Shown here: in pieces, positions 1 to 8,270 of the stretch
Layout: each line of letters opens with the position of its first letter
Position numbering within the stretch: position 1 is the stretch's first letter
Assembly: GCA_039177555.1 (NCBI GenBank)
Contig: JBCDFV010000007.1
Coordinates: 1 to 64,000, forward strand
Source: JANQGH01 sp039177555
Lineage (GTDB): Bacteria > Pseudomonadota > Alphaproteobacteria > DSM-16000 > Inquilinaceae
Direction: 5' to 3'
Length of the DNA stretch: 64,000 bases
Position numbers and translations under genes: made by a program
The notes under the pieces: model-generated
What the model saw: only the letters and a program-made list of their open reading frames with translations
What the model was told of the DNA's origin: nothing
Databases searched by the model: none

Positions 1-1587
<1,587 letters not shown>

Positions 1588-1622
1588 AAGCCGACCGTTG
1601 GACCGCAGCGATGATTAAGCGG

Positions 1623-1658
1623 CGCCGCCCTGTCCGACAGGACCATCGAAGGGCGGCG
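1623..1658 (+). other. Hairpin in the dnaK-dnaJ intergenic region
   Basis: Arms CGCCGCCCT (1623-1631) and AGGGCGGCG (1650-1658) pair perfectly. An inner GTCC/GGAC stem sits around a GACA loop. No T-tract follows, so this is more likely a processing, stability or partial-termination element between dnaK and dnaJ than a full terminator. Confidence 0.55.
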
Positions 1659-1725
1659 TTCGCGGGTCCGGCCGATCGCTGGACCGGGTGTCGCTTAGCG
1701 GCGATGCGATAGGGGTTTAGTGCGC

Positions 1726-2868
1726 ATGGCCAAGCAGGACTATTACTCGGTATTGGGCGTGGAACGCGGCGCCGATGACGCGGCGATCAAGCGCGCCTTC
1801 CGCCAGCAGGCGATGCGCTTTCATCCGGACAAAAACCCGGGCGACGCGGCAGCCGAGCAAAAGTTCAAGGATCTGAACGAAGCCTACGACGTCCTGAAGG
1901 ACGATCAAAAGCGGGCGGCGTATGACCGGTTCGGCCATGCCGCGTTCGAAAATGGCGGCATGGGCAATGGCCATGCCCGCGGTTTCGATTTTGGCGGCGG
2001 TGGCGGCTTTGCCGACATCTTCGACGAGATGTTCGGCGACTTCATGGGTGGCCGCCGGACCCGCCGGCAGTCGGCTCGTGGCGCGGACCAGCGCTACAAC
2101 CTGGAAATCTCGCTGGAAGAAGCGTTCAACGGTGCCAAGGCATCGGTGCGTGTTCCCGGTTCGGTCGCGTGCGAAGCCTGCGACGGGTCCGGTGCGGAGC
2201 CGGGCAGCAGCCCGGTCACCTGTCCCGGCTGCGGCGGTGCGGGCAAGGTGCGCGCCCAGCAAAGCTTCTTCACCGTGGAGCGGACTTGCCCGCAATGCGG
2301 CGGCCAGGGCCAGATCATTCGCAACCCGTGCAAGACCTGCGGCGGCAACGGGCGGGTGCGCAAGGACCGCACCTTGCAGGTCACGATCCCGCCCGGCGTC
2401 GAGGATGGCACGCGCATCCGCCTGTCGGGCGAGGGCGAGGCCGGCATGCGCGGCGCGGCACCCGGCGATCTCTACATCTTCCTGTCGATCAAGCAGCACC
2501 GGTTCTTCCAGCGCGACGGCGCGGATTTGTTCTGCGAGGCGCCGATCCCGATGACCCGGGCCGCGCTCGGCGGCTCGATCGAGGTGCCGACGATCGACGG
2601 CGCGAAGGCCAAGATCAACATCCCCGCCGGCACCCAGTCCGGCGCCCGGTTCCGGCTGCGCGGCAAGGGCATGAGCGTGCTGCGTTCCGAACGGGTCGGC
2701 GACATGTATGTCGAGGTGAATGTCGAGACGCCGCGCAACCTGACCAAGGAACAAAAGCGCCTGCTGGAACAGTTCGAGGACGAAGGCGGCGGCGCGGAAT
2801 ACACCCATCCGGAAAGCCACGGCTTTTTCGCCAAGGTGCGCGAGTTCCTGGGCGGGGAAAAAGACTAA
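1726..2868 (+). CDS. dnaJ: Chaperone protein DnaJ (Hsp40)
   Basis: Co-chaperone that stimulates DnaK ATPase and delivers substrates. The J domain spans about residues 1-70 with HPD at 33-35. A Gly/Phe-rich segment follows, then four zinc-finger repeats of CxxCxGxG type (CEACDGSG, CPGCGGAG, CPQCGGQG, CKTCGGNG), then the C-terminal substrate domains. The length of 380 residues is normal for the family. I chose ATG 1726 because the protein then begins MAKQDYYSVLG, the standard start; a GTG two codons earlier is in frame. It is downstream of dnaK and upstream of dapB on the same strand. Confidence 0.98.
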   Translation: MAKQDYYSVLGVERGADDAAIKRAFRQQAMRFHPDKNPGDAAAEQKFKDLNEAYDVLKDDQKRAAYDRFGHAAFENGGMGNGHARGFDFGGGGGFADIFDEMFGDFMGGRRTRRQSARGADQRYNLEISLEEAFNGAKASVRVPGSVACEACDGSGAEPGSSPVTCPGCGGAGKVRAQQSFFTVERTCPQCGGQGQIIRNPCKTCGGNGRVRKDRTLQVTIPPGVEDGTRIRLSGEGEAGMRGAAPGDLYIFLSIKQHRFFQRDGADLFCEAPIPMTRAALGGSIEVPTIDGAKAKINIPAGTQSGARFRLRGKGMSVLRSERVGDMYVEVNVETPRNLTKEQKRLLEQFEDEGGGAEYTHPESHGFFAKVREFLGGEKD

Positions 2869-2920
2869 AACCAAAGTCGGTATCGGCCCGATATCGCGGG
2901 CAAAACCCGGAGATCATGTG

Positions 2921-3721
2921 ATGAAGTTTGGCGTCGTCGGCAGTTCGGGCCGCATGGGGCGGCTGTTGATTGCCCAGATCCTTAAGACGCCGGGGGCGGA
3001 GCTGGTGGGCGCCGCGGGCCAGGCCGGATCGCCGGCCATCGGCCATGATGCCGGGCTGTTCGCAGGCGTCGACCCCTGCGGCGTGCGCGTTACGGACGAC
3101 GCCCTGCCCCTGTTTGCCGATGCCGATGCGGTCCTGGACTTCACGGTGCCGGAGGCGACCGTGCAACACGCGGCCTGGGCGGCCCAGGGCAAGACCGTGC
3201 ATGTCATCGGTACGACCGGGCTGGACGCCGGCCAAGAGGAAAAGCTCACGCTGGCCGCCAGGCACACGCCGGTCGTCTATGCCGCCAATATGAGCATCGG
3301 GATCAACCTGTTGCTGGCCATGGTCGAACGTGCCGCCGCGACCCTTCAGCCCAGCACCGATATCGAGATCCAGGAGCTGCACCATCGCCACAAGGTCGAT
3401 GCCCCGTCGGGTACCGCACTGGCGTTGGGGCGTGCGGCCGCCGAGGGGCGGGGTGCCGTGCTTGACGATGTCGCGGTTTTCGACCGTCACGGCCATACCG
3501 GCGCCCGGCCTGAAGGCGCCATCGGCTTTGCCGCGCTCAGGGGCGGCGAGGTCGTGGGCGAGCATTCGGTGATGTTCATCGGCGACGACGAGCGGCTTGA
3601 GCTGACCCACAAGGCCGGCAACCGGGCGATCTACGCCGAAGGCGCGGTCCGCGCGGCCCTATGGGCCTACGGCAAGGCGCCCGGCATGTATGGCATGCGC
3701 GAGGTGCTGGGCATCAATTGA
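2921..3721 (+). CDS. dapB: 4-hydroxy-tetrahydrodipicolinate reductase
   Basis: NAD(P)H-dependent enzyme of lysine and diaminopimelate synthesis that reduces the cyclic product of DapA. The N-terminal Rossmann motif is GSSGRMGR. The family signature ELHHRHKVDAPSGTA holds the catalytic His pair and the Lys. The length of 266 residues matches the family. A GTG at 2918 directly precedes ATG 2921; the ATG gives the canonical MKFGVVGSSG start. It follows dnaJ after about 50 bp and probably shares the transcript, an order common in Rhodospirillales-type genomes. Its 3' end overlaps the convergent phosphodiesterase gene by 8 bp. Confidence 0.97.
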   Translation: MKFGVVGSSGRMGRLLIAQILKTPGAELVGAAGQAGSPAIGHDAGLFAGVDPCGVRVTDDALPLFADADAVLDFTVPEATVQHAAWAAQGKTVHVIGTTGLDAGQEEKLTLAARHTPVVYAANMSIGINLLLAMVERAAATLQPSTDIEIQELHHRHKVDAPSGTALALGRAAAEGRGAVLDDVAVFDRHGHTGARPEGAIGFAALRGGEVVGEHSVMFIGDDERLELTHKAGNRAIYAEGAVRAALWAYGKAPGMYGMREVLGIN

Positions 3722-4463
3722 GGCGGATGCCCAGGGCCGGTGCCAACAGCGCGGGGTCGTCGGTGATCAGGGCGGCCGCGCCCTGATCGATCAGCCGCCG
3801 CGCGCGGTCGCCGTCATTGACTGTGTAGACGATGATCGGCAGGTGGGTTGCACGATAGTCCGCCCAGTCGCTCGCGCTCCAATGGGTGTCGCCGACATTC
3901 AGCGTCGCCGGCTGGATGACGGACAGAAGATCGTGCCAATCGATCGGCCGGGTTTCCAGCAGAAAGCCGCGCGGCCAGTTCGGCATCTTCTCGCGCGCGA
4001 CGATCAGGCAGTCGGTATCGAAGGACGACACCAACGGCAGCGGCCAGTCGGGTTGCCAGTGTTCGGCGGCAACTTGCAGGACCCTGGCCGCCGTATGCTT
4101 CGCCCGGCCCCGGCATGGCTTGATCTCGATATTGACCGCGATGCCCAACTCGCCGCACAGCGCCAGGGCCTCGCCCAGGGTCGGAATGCGCTCGCCCGCA
4201 AAGCTGGGCCCAAACCAGCCGCCGGCGTCCCGCTTCTTCAACTCCGCCAAGCTGAGATCGCGCACCTTGCCGCGCCCGTCCGTCGTTCGGTCGAGCGTGT
4301 CGTCATGCATCAGGATGGCTTCGTCGTCGCCGGTCAGCTTGGCGTCGAACTCAATCATCTTCAGGCCGGCCGAATGCGCCCAGCGAATGCCGGCAAGCGT
4401 GTTTTCCGGCGCGTGCGCGGCCACCCCCCGGTGGCCGATCAATCGAGGCAGGGGCGGCAGCAT
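3714..4463 (-). CDS. ugpQ: Glycerophosphodiester phosphodiesterase (UgpQ-type)
   Basis: Hydrolyses glycerophosphodiesters to glycerol-3-phosphate and an alcohol. The GDPD barrel is complete: IGHRGVAAHAPENT at residues 9-22 supplies the HRG and PENT motifs, and HDDTLDRTTDGRG supplies the catalytic second His. There is no signal peptide, so it is the cytosolic UgpQ type rather than periplasmic GlpQ. At 249 residues it is the usual size. It is convergent with dapB with an 8-bp overlap. No transporter gene adjoins, so the substrate is not indicated by context. Confidence 0.93.
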   Translation of the reverse strand: MLPPLPRLIGHRGVAAHAPENTLAGIRWAHSAGLKMIEFDAKLTGDDEAILMHDDTLDRTTDGRGKVRDLSLAELKKRDAGGWFGPSFAGERIPTLGEALALCGELGIAVNIEIKPCRGRAKHTAARVLQVAAEHWQPDWPLPLVSSFDTDCLIVAREKMPNWPRGFLLETRPIDWHDLLSVIQPATLNVGDTHWSASDWADYRATHLPIIVYTVNDGDRARRLIDQGAAALITDDPALLAPALGIRLN

Positions 4464-4538
4464 GGTGGTGATCCTTATGCGACGGGCGTGTTTGCCTCAC
4501 TGTTCCGCCCGTAGCGACGAAATGCAATGGTTTGGGTA

Positions 4539-4955
4539 TTACGTTTCCGCCGCGCGGCCGTTAGACGCGTTCCCTTCCGGCAGCAGGAACGCTGTCCGCG
4601 CCAGATCTGACCGGAGCGTCGCGCCGCCATAACGCTGTTTCAGCCATCCGGACCCGGCCATCAGGTCCGGGTTGGCGGCGGCGAACGCCGGCCACTCTTC
4701 GAACGGACCATCCGCCTGTATGCGGGTATTGATCACCGCCATGGAGGCGACCGTGATGGTCTCGTGATATTTGTCGTGCGCGCCCAGCGAGGCCGCATAG
4801 GCCTTGATGGCCCGGGTCATGCGGTCGAGCGCTAGGCCGAAGCTGGCCTCGCGGTTGAGGATCAGAAACGCGGCCCTGACATGGCCGCCATGGCCGAACT
4901 CGGACGGGTCCAGCGTACAGGCCTCAAGCCCGGCCAGGAACGCGTCGTCGTTCAT
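4539..4955 (-). CDS. Conserved hypothetical protein with a YHETIT motif
   Basis: A soluble 138-residue protein. The segment FGHGGHVRAAFLIL followed about 40 residues later by KYHETITVASM resembles a widespread small uncharacterised family with HxxHVRxAxxxL and YHETIT motifs; no activity is known to me. The conserved His and Glu residues could bind a metal, but this is inference. The start codon overlaps the stop of the upstream ribbon-helix-helix gene in an ATGA arrangement. The two are therefore one operon, translationally coupled and expressed from the promoter and operator at 5216-5257. Confidence 0.75.
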   Translation of the reverse strand: MNDDAFLAGLEACTLDPSEFGHGGHVRAAFLILNREASFGLALDRMTRAIKAYAASLGAHDKYHETITVASMAVINTRIQADGPFEEWPAFAAANPDLMAGSGWLKQRYGGATLRSDLARTAFLLPEGNASNGRAAET

Positions 4956-5194
4956 CGCGGGGCCTCCTCAATCTGATGGCTGTCTTGTGCCGACAGATCC
5001 AGCCCATAGACCGTCTTCAGGCTTTCGATCTGGGCCAGCGTTTCATCGGAAAAGGCGTTCTTGCCCTCGAACGCGTGCAGAACGATGCCTTCCAACAGGT
5101 CGCCTAGCGACATGTCCTTCAATTCGGCCAATGCCTTCAGGACCTTCAGCAGGCGCTTTTCCAAACGCACGCCGGTTTGTACCCGTTCGATCAT
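4952..5194 (-). CDS. Ribbon-helix-helix-like small regulator
   Basis: An 80-residue protein. The N-terminal RVQTGVRL is a plausible beta strand followed by two helices (LEKRLLKVLKALAELK and SLGDLLEGIVLHAF), the pattern of Arc/MetJ ribbon-helix-helix DNA binders. I chose ATG 5194, preceded by GAGG at suitable spacing, over TTG 5200. The upstream region has a 28-bp palindrome covering the predicted -10 box, which fits autoregulation. It is co-transcribed with the 138-residue YHETIT protein. A toxin-antitoxin role was considered, but the partner does not resemble a known toxin. Confidence 0.7.
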   Translation of the reverse strand: MIERVQTGVRLEKRLLKVLKALAELKDMSLGDLLEGIVLHAFEGKNAFSDETLAQIESLKTVYGLDLSAQDSHQIEEAPR

Positions 5195-5215
5195 AGCCAA
5201 ACCTCGACACAGGAG

Positions 5216-5243
5216 CTATCTATGTACTCATGTACCAAGATAG
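5216..5243. promoter_or_regulatory. Palindromic operator upstream of the RHH gene
   Basis: Arms CTATCTnnGTAC (5216-5227) and GTACnnAGATAG (5232-5243) flank the centre TCAT. Ten of twelve positions per arm are complementary. The palindrome covers the predicted -10 element of the minus-strand promoter, the classical place for an autorepressor site. Confidence 0.65.
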
Positions 5244-5257
5244 CATCAGAGGGTCAA
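5229..5257 (-). promoter_or_regulatory. Predicted sigma-70 promoter of the RHH operon
   Basis: On the minus strand, TTGACC (5252-5257) is separated by 17 bp from TACATG (5229-5234). The -35 box is good and the -10 is weak. It lies 35-63 bp upstream of the chosen ATG and overlaps the palindromic operator. Confidence 0.5.
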
Positions 5258-5273
5258 GTGGCTGGCTTGCACC

Positions 5274-5762
5274 CTATTGCCAAGTCAAAAGCTTGCGGCC
5301 CGGTCGTGTGCCGGGCCGTCCGGTGTCTCGAAAGCCGGCCTTTTGCAACACGCGCCACGAGGCAGCGTTCTCGGGCCGGCATTCTGCAATGATGGTCCGA
5401 TCGGGAAAGACGGTCGATATCCGCTCGGCCATCGCACGGGCGGCCTCGCTCGCAATCCCCTGGCCGCGCGCTTTGGGCGCCAGCCAGTAGCCGATCTCCA
5501 CGGCGTCTTCGTCGCGAAGATGGACGCCGATGACGCCGACCAGAGTGCGGTCCTCCCCAAGCCATATACCGTAGAACCGATCTTGCTGGTCCGCGTTCCT
5601 GGCAATCAGGTCGCGGGCGGCGTCTGTGTCGAAGGGCGCTTCGATAAAGGGAACCGCGCTGATGACCGTGGGGTGATGGGTGACCGAAACGACGGCATCG
5701 GCGTCATCATCGCCAAGCGGTCTCAAGACCAGCCTGGGCGTCCGGCAGCCTGCGGGGAACAT
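5274..5762 (-). CDS. GNAT family N-acetyltransferase (RimJ/RimL-like)
   Basis: A 162-residue acetyltransferase. It opens with TPRLVLRPLGDDDADAV, typical of the RimJ/RimL/SpeG branch. The acetyl-CoA pyrophosphate loop is PKARGQGIASEA, and the C-terminal part has ENAASWRVLQKAGF, the standard motif of this branch. The natural acceptor (protein N-terminus or small amine) cannot be told from sequence. Gene neighbours give no pathway. It is transcribed on the minus strand about 50 bp downstream of a MarR regulator and might share its transcript. Confidence 0.88.
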   Translation of the reverse strand: MFPAGCRTPRLVLRPLGDDDADAVVSVTHHPTVISAVPFIEAPFDTDAARDLIARNADQQDRFYGIWLGEDRTLVGVIGVHLRDEDAVEIGYWLAPKARGQGIASEAARAMAERISTVFPDRTIIAECRPENAASWRVLQKAGFRDTGRPGTRPGRKLLTWQ

Positions 5763-5809
5763 GGTTTGTGCTGGTCTTCAAGGCGGGTACGCGACAGGCG
5801 CGCCAAGGG

Positions 5810-6295
5810 TCAGGTGGTGGCCAGCCGCTTCGCCCTGGCCTTGGATCCGCTGGGCGCCAGCCGCGTCACTTGCGTCTCGCCGCCGTCCTGGCCTTCCATC
5901 ACCGCCTCCAGCCGGGCCAGCAGCGCCTCGCCATTGCGGGTCAGCGTGACGATCTTGCGCCGCCGCTCGCGCGGGTCTTCGTTGGCCTGGATCAGGCCGT
6001 GACCGGGCTTGCGGAAGGAATGCCACTCGCTCAACGCCGCGACATTGCGCGAGGCGGAGGACTGGGCGATGCCCAGCCGCTCCGACAAGTCGCGGATCGA
6101 CAGGCCCGGATTGCGGGCCAGGGTCAGAAAGCTCAACGCGTACTGGATCGGCATGTCGGGGTCCAACTCCCGAAACACCTCCAGCGCGCGCATCAAGCGG
6201 TCGGTCGAAACCTCACCGGTCACGTGATCTTCTGCAGCGGACTCGGCTGCGGCTTCAGCGGCCCCAAGACGGGTGCCAGCGGCTGCCCTCGTCAC
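5810..6295 (-). CDS. MarR family transcriptional regulator
   Basis: A 161-residue winged-helix regulator. The recognition region LSIRDLSERLGIAQSSASRNVAAL is followed by a wing with EDPRERRRKIVTLT, the MarR signature region that contacts DNA. The basic C-terminal tail (SGSKARAKRLATT) is unusual and could add nonspecific DNA contacts. The first ATG at 6295 lies 41 bp inside the upstream 84-residue gene. A downstream GTG (VTGEVSTDRL) would remove that overlap. The effector and targets are not evident, although the adjacent GNAT gene is a candidate. Confidence 0.88.
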   Translation of the reverse strand: MTRAAAGTRLGAAEAAAESAAEDHVTGEVSTDRLMRALEVFRELDPDMPIQYALSFLTLARNPGLSIRDLSERLGIAQSSASRNVAALSEWHSFRKPGHGLIQANEDPRERRRKIVTLTRNGEALLARLEAVMEGQDGGETQVTRLAPSGSKARAKRLATT

Positions 6296-6509
6296 TGGCG
6301 AGCCCCCTCAGCAGGCGTCTGCGCTGCTGTCGCGTGGGCGCCCAATTGCGTGGCGTGTAGATGCCGTGCCAGCGTCCGATCCAGAAAATCCATTCGCGTC
6401 CCTCCCGGCGGAGGTGAAAGAAAGTGTCGGGCTCGGCCCAACGCGCCCGCTCAATGAAAAGCTGTGGTCCGCCCGCTATCTTGAAAAACATGCCCATGAT
6501 CATCCCCAT
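6255..6509 (-). CDS. Small hypothetical protein, W/F-rich
   Basis: An 84-residue reading frame with strong G/C bias at third codon positions, like its neighbours. It is rich in aromatic residues (REWIFWIGRWHGIYTPRNW) and basic at the C-terminus. I do not recognise a family. It overlaps the start of the MarR gene by 41 bp and may be coupled to it. It has no good ribosome-binding site at its first ATG. A well-placed GGAGGG precedes a different-frame ATG at about 6621, so the real N-terminus may be longer and the present form frameshifted. Confidence 0.5.
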   Translation of the reverse strand: MGMIMGMFFKIAGGPQLFIERARWAEPDTFFHLRREGREWIFWIGRWHGIYTPRNWAPTRQQRRRLLRGLASDEGSRWHPSWGR

Positions 6510-6819
6510 TGCATTGCTGTGGCGTTCGTCTTGCCGTCATCCAGGTGACGGTCATGCGCGGATTGCCAGAAGCGCCGTAGAGGGCGCCGCGGCGGACGAG
6601 ATGCTTAAAAGAATGGTCCATCTGTACCCTCCAGGGTTTGGGGTTCATCATGTCGGCCGGGATGCGATCACCGCGTCCGCGACCCACCAACGCCAATAGC
6701 GGCGAAGGTCGGCTTATTTCCTCCATCGGATGTGTTCTGTCAAGGGGTATATTTGTCCGTTGTTGTCAGCATCGTCGCTGGTGTTTCATCCAACCATTGA
6801 GACAGGACGAGAGGCACCC
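6510..6819. other. Gap between divergent small gene and DUF2461 gene
   Basis: About 310 bp with no convincing complete gene. On the minus strand an ATG near 6621 has a perfect GGAGGG Shine-Dalgarno and about 20 codons with coding-like third positions before the bias fades, suggesting a leader ORF or a frameshifted 5' end of the 84-residue gene. A CCGTCA/TGACGG hairpin lies at 6534-6551. The right part should contain the promoter of the DUF2461 gene. Confidence 0.4.
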
Positions 6820-7512
6820 ATGGGCTTCAACGGATTTCCGGAAGACACGCGCGTCTTCCTGCGCGAACTGGCCGCCAACAATCAGCGTGAGTGGTTCGAG
6901 GCGAACAAGAAACGCTTTGAGACGGTCGGCAAGGCGCCCTTGTCCGATCTGTGCCTGGCCGTCGCGGACTTGGGCGCGCGCGAGGATCTGGACATTTCGG
7001 GCGATCCGAAGCGGTCGCCGTTCCGCATCTATCGCGACGTCCGCTTTTCCAAGGACAAGAGCCCCTACAAGACGCACCTCAGCGCGTTCTTCGGCCCGAA
7101 CGGCGACAAGAAAGAGCTGGGCGGCGTTTATTTCCATGTCGAGCCGGAGCGCTGCCTGCTGGCGGCCGGATTGTACGCGACGGACACTAAGATGCTGACG
7201 GCGATCCGAACCTGGATCGTGGCCCATCCGAAGAAGTTCCTGGCCATGCGCGACGATCTCGCGGCCAAGGGCCTGGAGCTGGAGAGTTGGGACAGCCTGA
7301 AGAAAGTGCCGCCGGCCTTCGCCGAGCATAAGGACAGCGCCGTGGCGCCCTACCTGACATGGAAGCAGTTCATGGTCAGCCGCAACCTGTCGCCGGACAC
7401 GGTCGAATCCCATGGCCTGATCGACGCGATCGAGGCCATGGCGCGCGACAGCCAGGCTTTCCGGCGCTGGACCAAGGAATTTGCCGCCTATTCGGCCGGC
7501 CGACGCGGTTAG
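6820..7512 (+). CDS. DUF2461 family protein
   Basis: A soluble 230-residue protein of the DUF2461/TIGR02453 family. The hallmark N-terminus is FNGFPEDTRVFLRELAANNQREWFEANKKRF, here spanning about residues 3-32, with later SPFRIYRDVRFSKDKSPYKTH and the GVYFHVEPE segment. The biochemical function is unknown to me. I chose ATG 6820, where homologues start, rather than the in-frame upstream start at 6730; a GACGAGAGG stretch provides a ribosome-binding site. It is convergent with the methyltransferase gene, with the stop codons overlapping by 4 bp. Confidence 0.9.
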   Translation: MGFNGFPEDTRVFLRELAANNQREWFEANKKRFETVGKAPLSDLCLAVADLGAREDLDISGDPKRSPFRIYRDVRFSKDKSPYKTHLSAFFGPNGDKKELGGVYFHVEPERCLLAAGLYATDTKMLTAIRTWIVAHPKKFLAMRDDLAAKGLELESWDSLKKVPPAFAEHKDSAVAPYLTWKQFMVSRNLSPDTVESHGLIDAIEAMARDSQAFRRWTKEFAAYSAGRRG

Positions 7513-8270
7513 CCTCTACGTTCGGCGACCAGCACGACCTGCTCGTCGCCGAGCGCGAACGGGCTGGCATCGAAATCACCCAGCACCGCCACGGTGTCGA
7601 AGCCGGCATGGTCCAGCAAGGCGCGCAATTCCGAGATGCCGATGATCCAGTGCACGGCCGGCCGACTTTCCTGGCGACCGTTCTGGATCATGGTGTAGGT
7701 CGCGTCGAGGCGGCCTTCCGCCGCGTCGTAGGTCTGCTCAACCAGCATCAGGGCATCGCCGACGGGCAGCCAAATCCGCTCTTCGAAACCAGGCAGGAGA
7801 CTCTCGGCCGTCAACGCGGAATCGAGAACCAGCCGCGCGCCCGGCCTTAGGGCTTCGGCCAGGGCGGCGAAAAACTGCTCAAGCGCCGTGCGATCCAAGA
7901 CTGCCAGCGAGTTGCCCAGGCAATAGGCACCGTCAAACGGTTTATGCGCCGGGATCTGTCGCATATCGGCCTGGACCAGCGTGACCGGCAGCCCGCCAGT
8001 CTCTTGATGGGCCGCGTCGAGCAGTCGCTGAGACAAGTCGATACCGGTAACGGCGTAACCCGCGCGCGCCAGCCTCACGGCATGGCGGCCGTGCCCACAT
8101 GGAACATCCAGCAGGGCGCCGCCGGCGGGCGTGTCCAGCCAGTCGATCAGGAACGCCGTTTCGCGATCGCTGTCGTCGTCCGACATGGCCTGCCGCCACA
8201 AATCGGCGAATGACCCGCTGAAGAAGGACGCATACCATTCGGTCGCCGGGTCGGTCGCTAGGTCGGTCAT
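7509..8270 (-). CDS. Class I SAM-dependent methyltransferase
   Basis: A 253-residue soluble enzyme. Motif I is LLDVPCGHGRHAVRLA (around residue 54), with VTGIDLSQRLLDAA as the ribose-binding acidic motif and FDGAYCLGNSLAVL as motif IV. The C-terminal half has beta strands typical of small-molecule methyltransferases. The acceptor is unknown. Its start overlaps the stop of the FUSC gene by 4 bp, and that gene directly follows the truncated ThrRS. The methyltransferase is therefore likely the last gene of the threonine-attenuated operon. Confidence 0.88.
   Translation of the reverse strand: MTDLATDPATEWYASFFSGSFADLWRQAMSDDDSDRETAFLIDWLDTPAGGALLDVPCGHGRHAVRLARAGYAVTGIDLSQRLLDAAHQETGGLPVTLVQADMRQIPAHKPFDGAYCLGNSLAVLDRTALEQFFAALAEALRPGARLVLDSALTAESLLPGFEERIWLPVGDALMLVEQTYDAAEGRLDATYTMIQNGRQESRPAVHWIIGISELRALLDHAGFDTVAVLGDFDASPFALGDEQVVLVAERRG

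Noticed and set aside
4539..5194. Toxin-antitoxin interpretation of the RHH gene pair
   Set aside because: The RHH gene and autoregulatory palindrome fit, but the partner is a 138-residue conserved protein without resemblance to known toxins.
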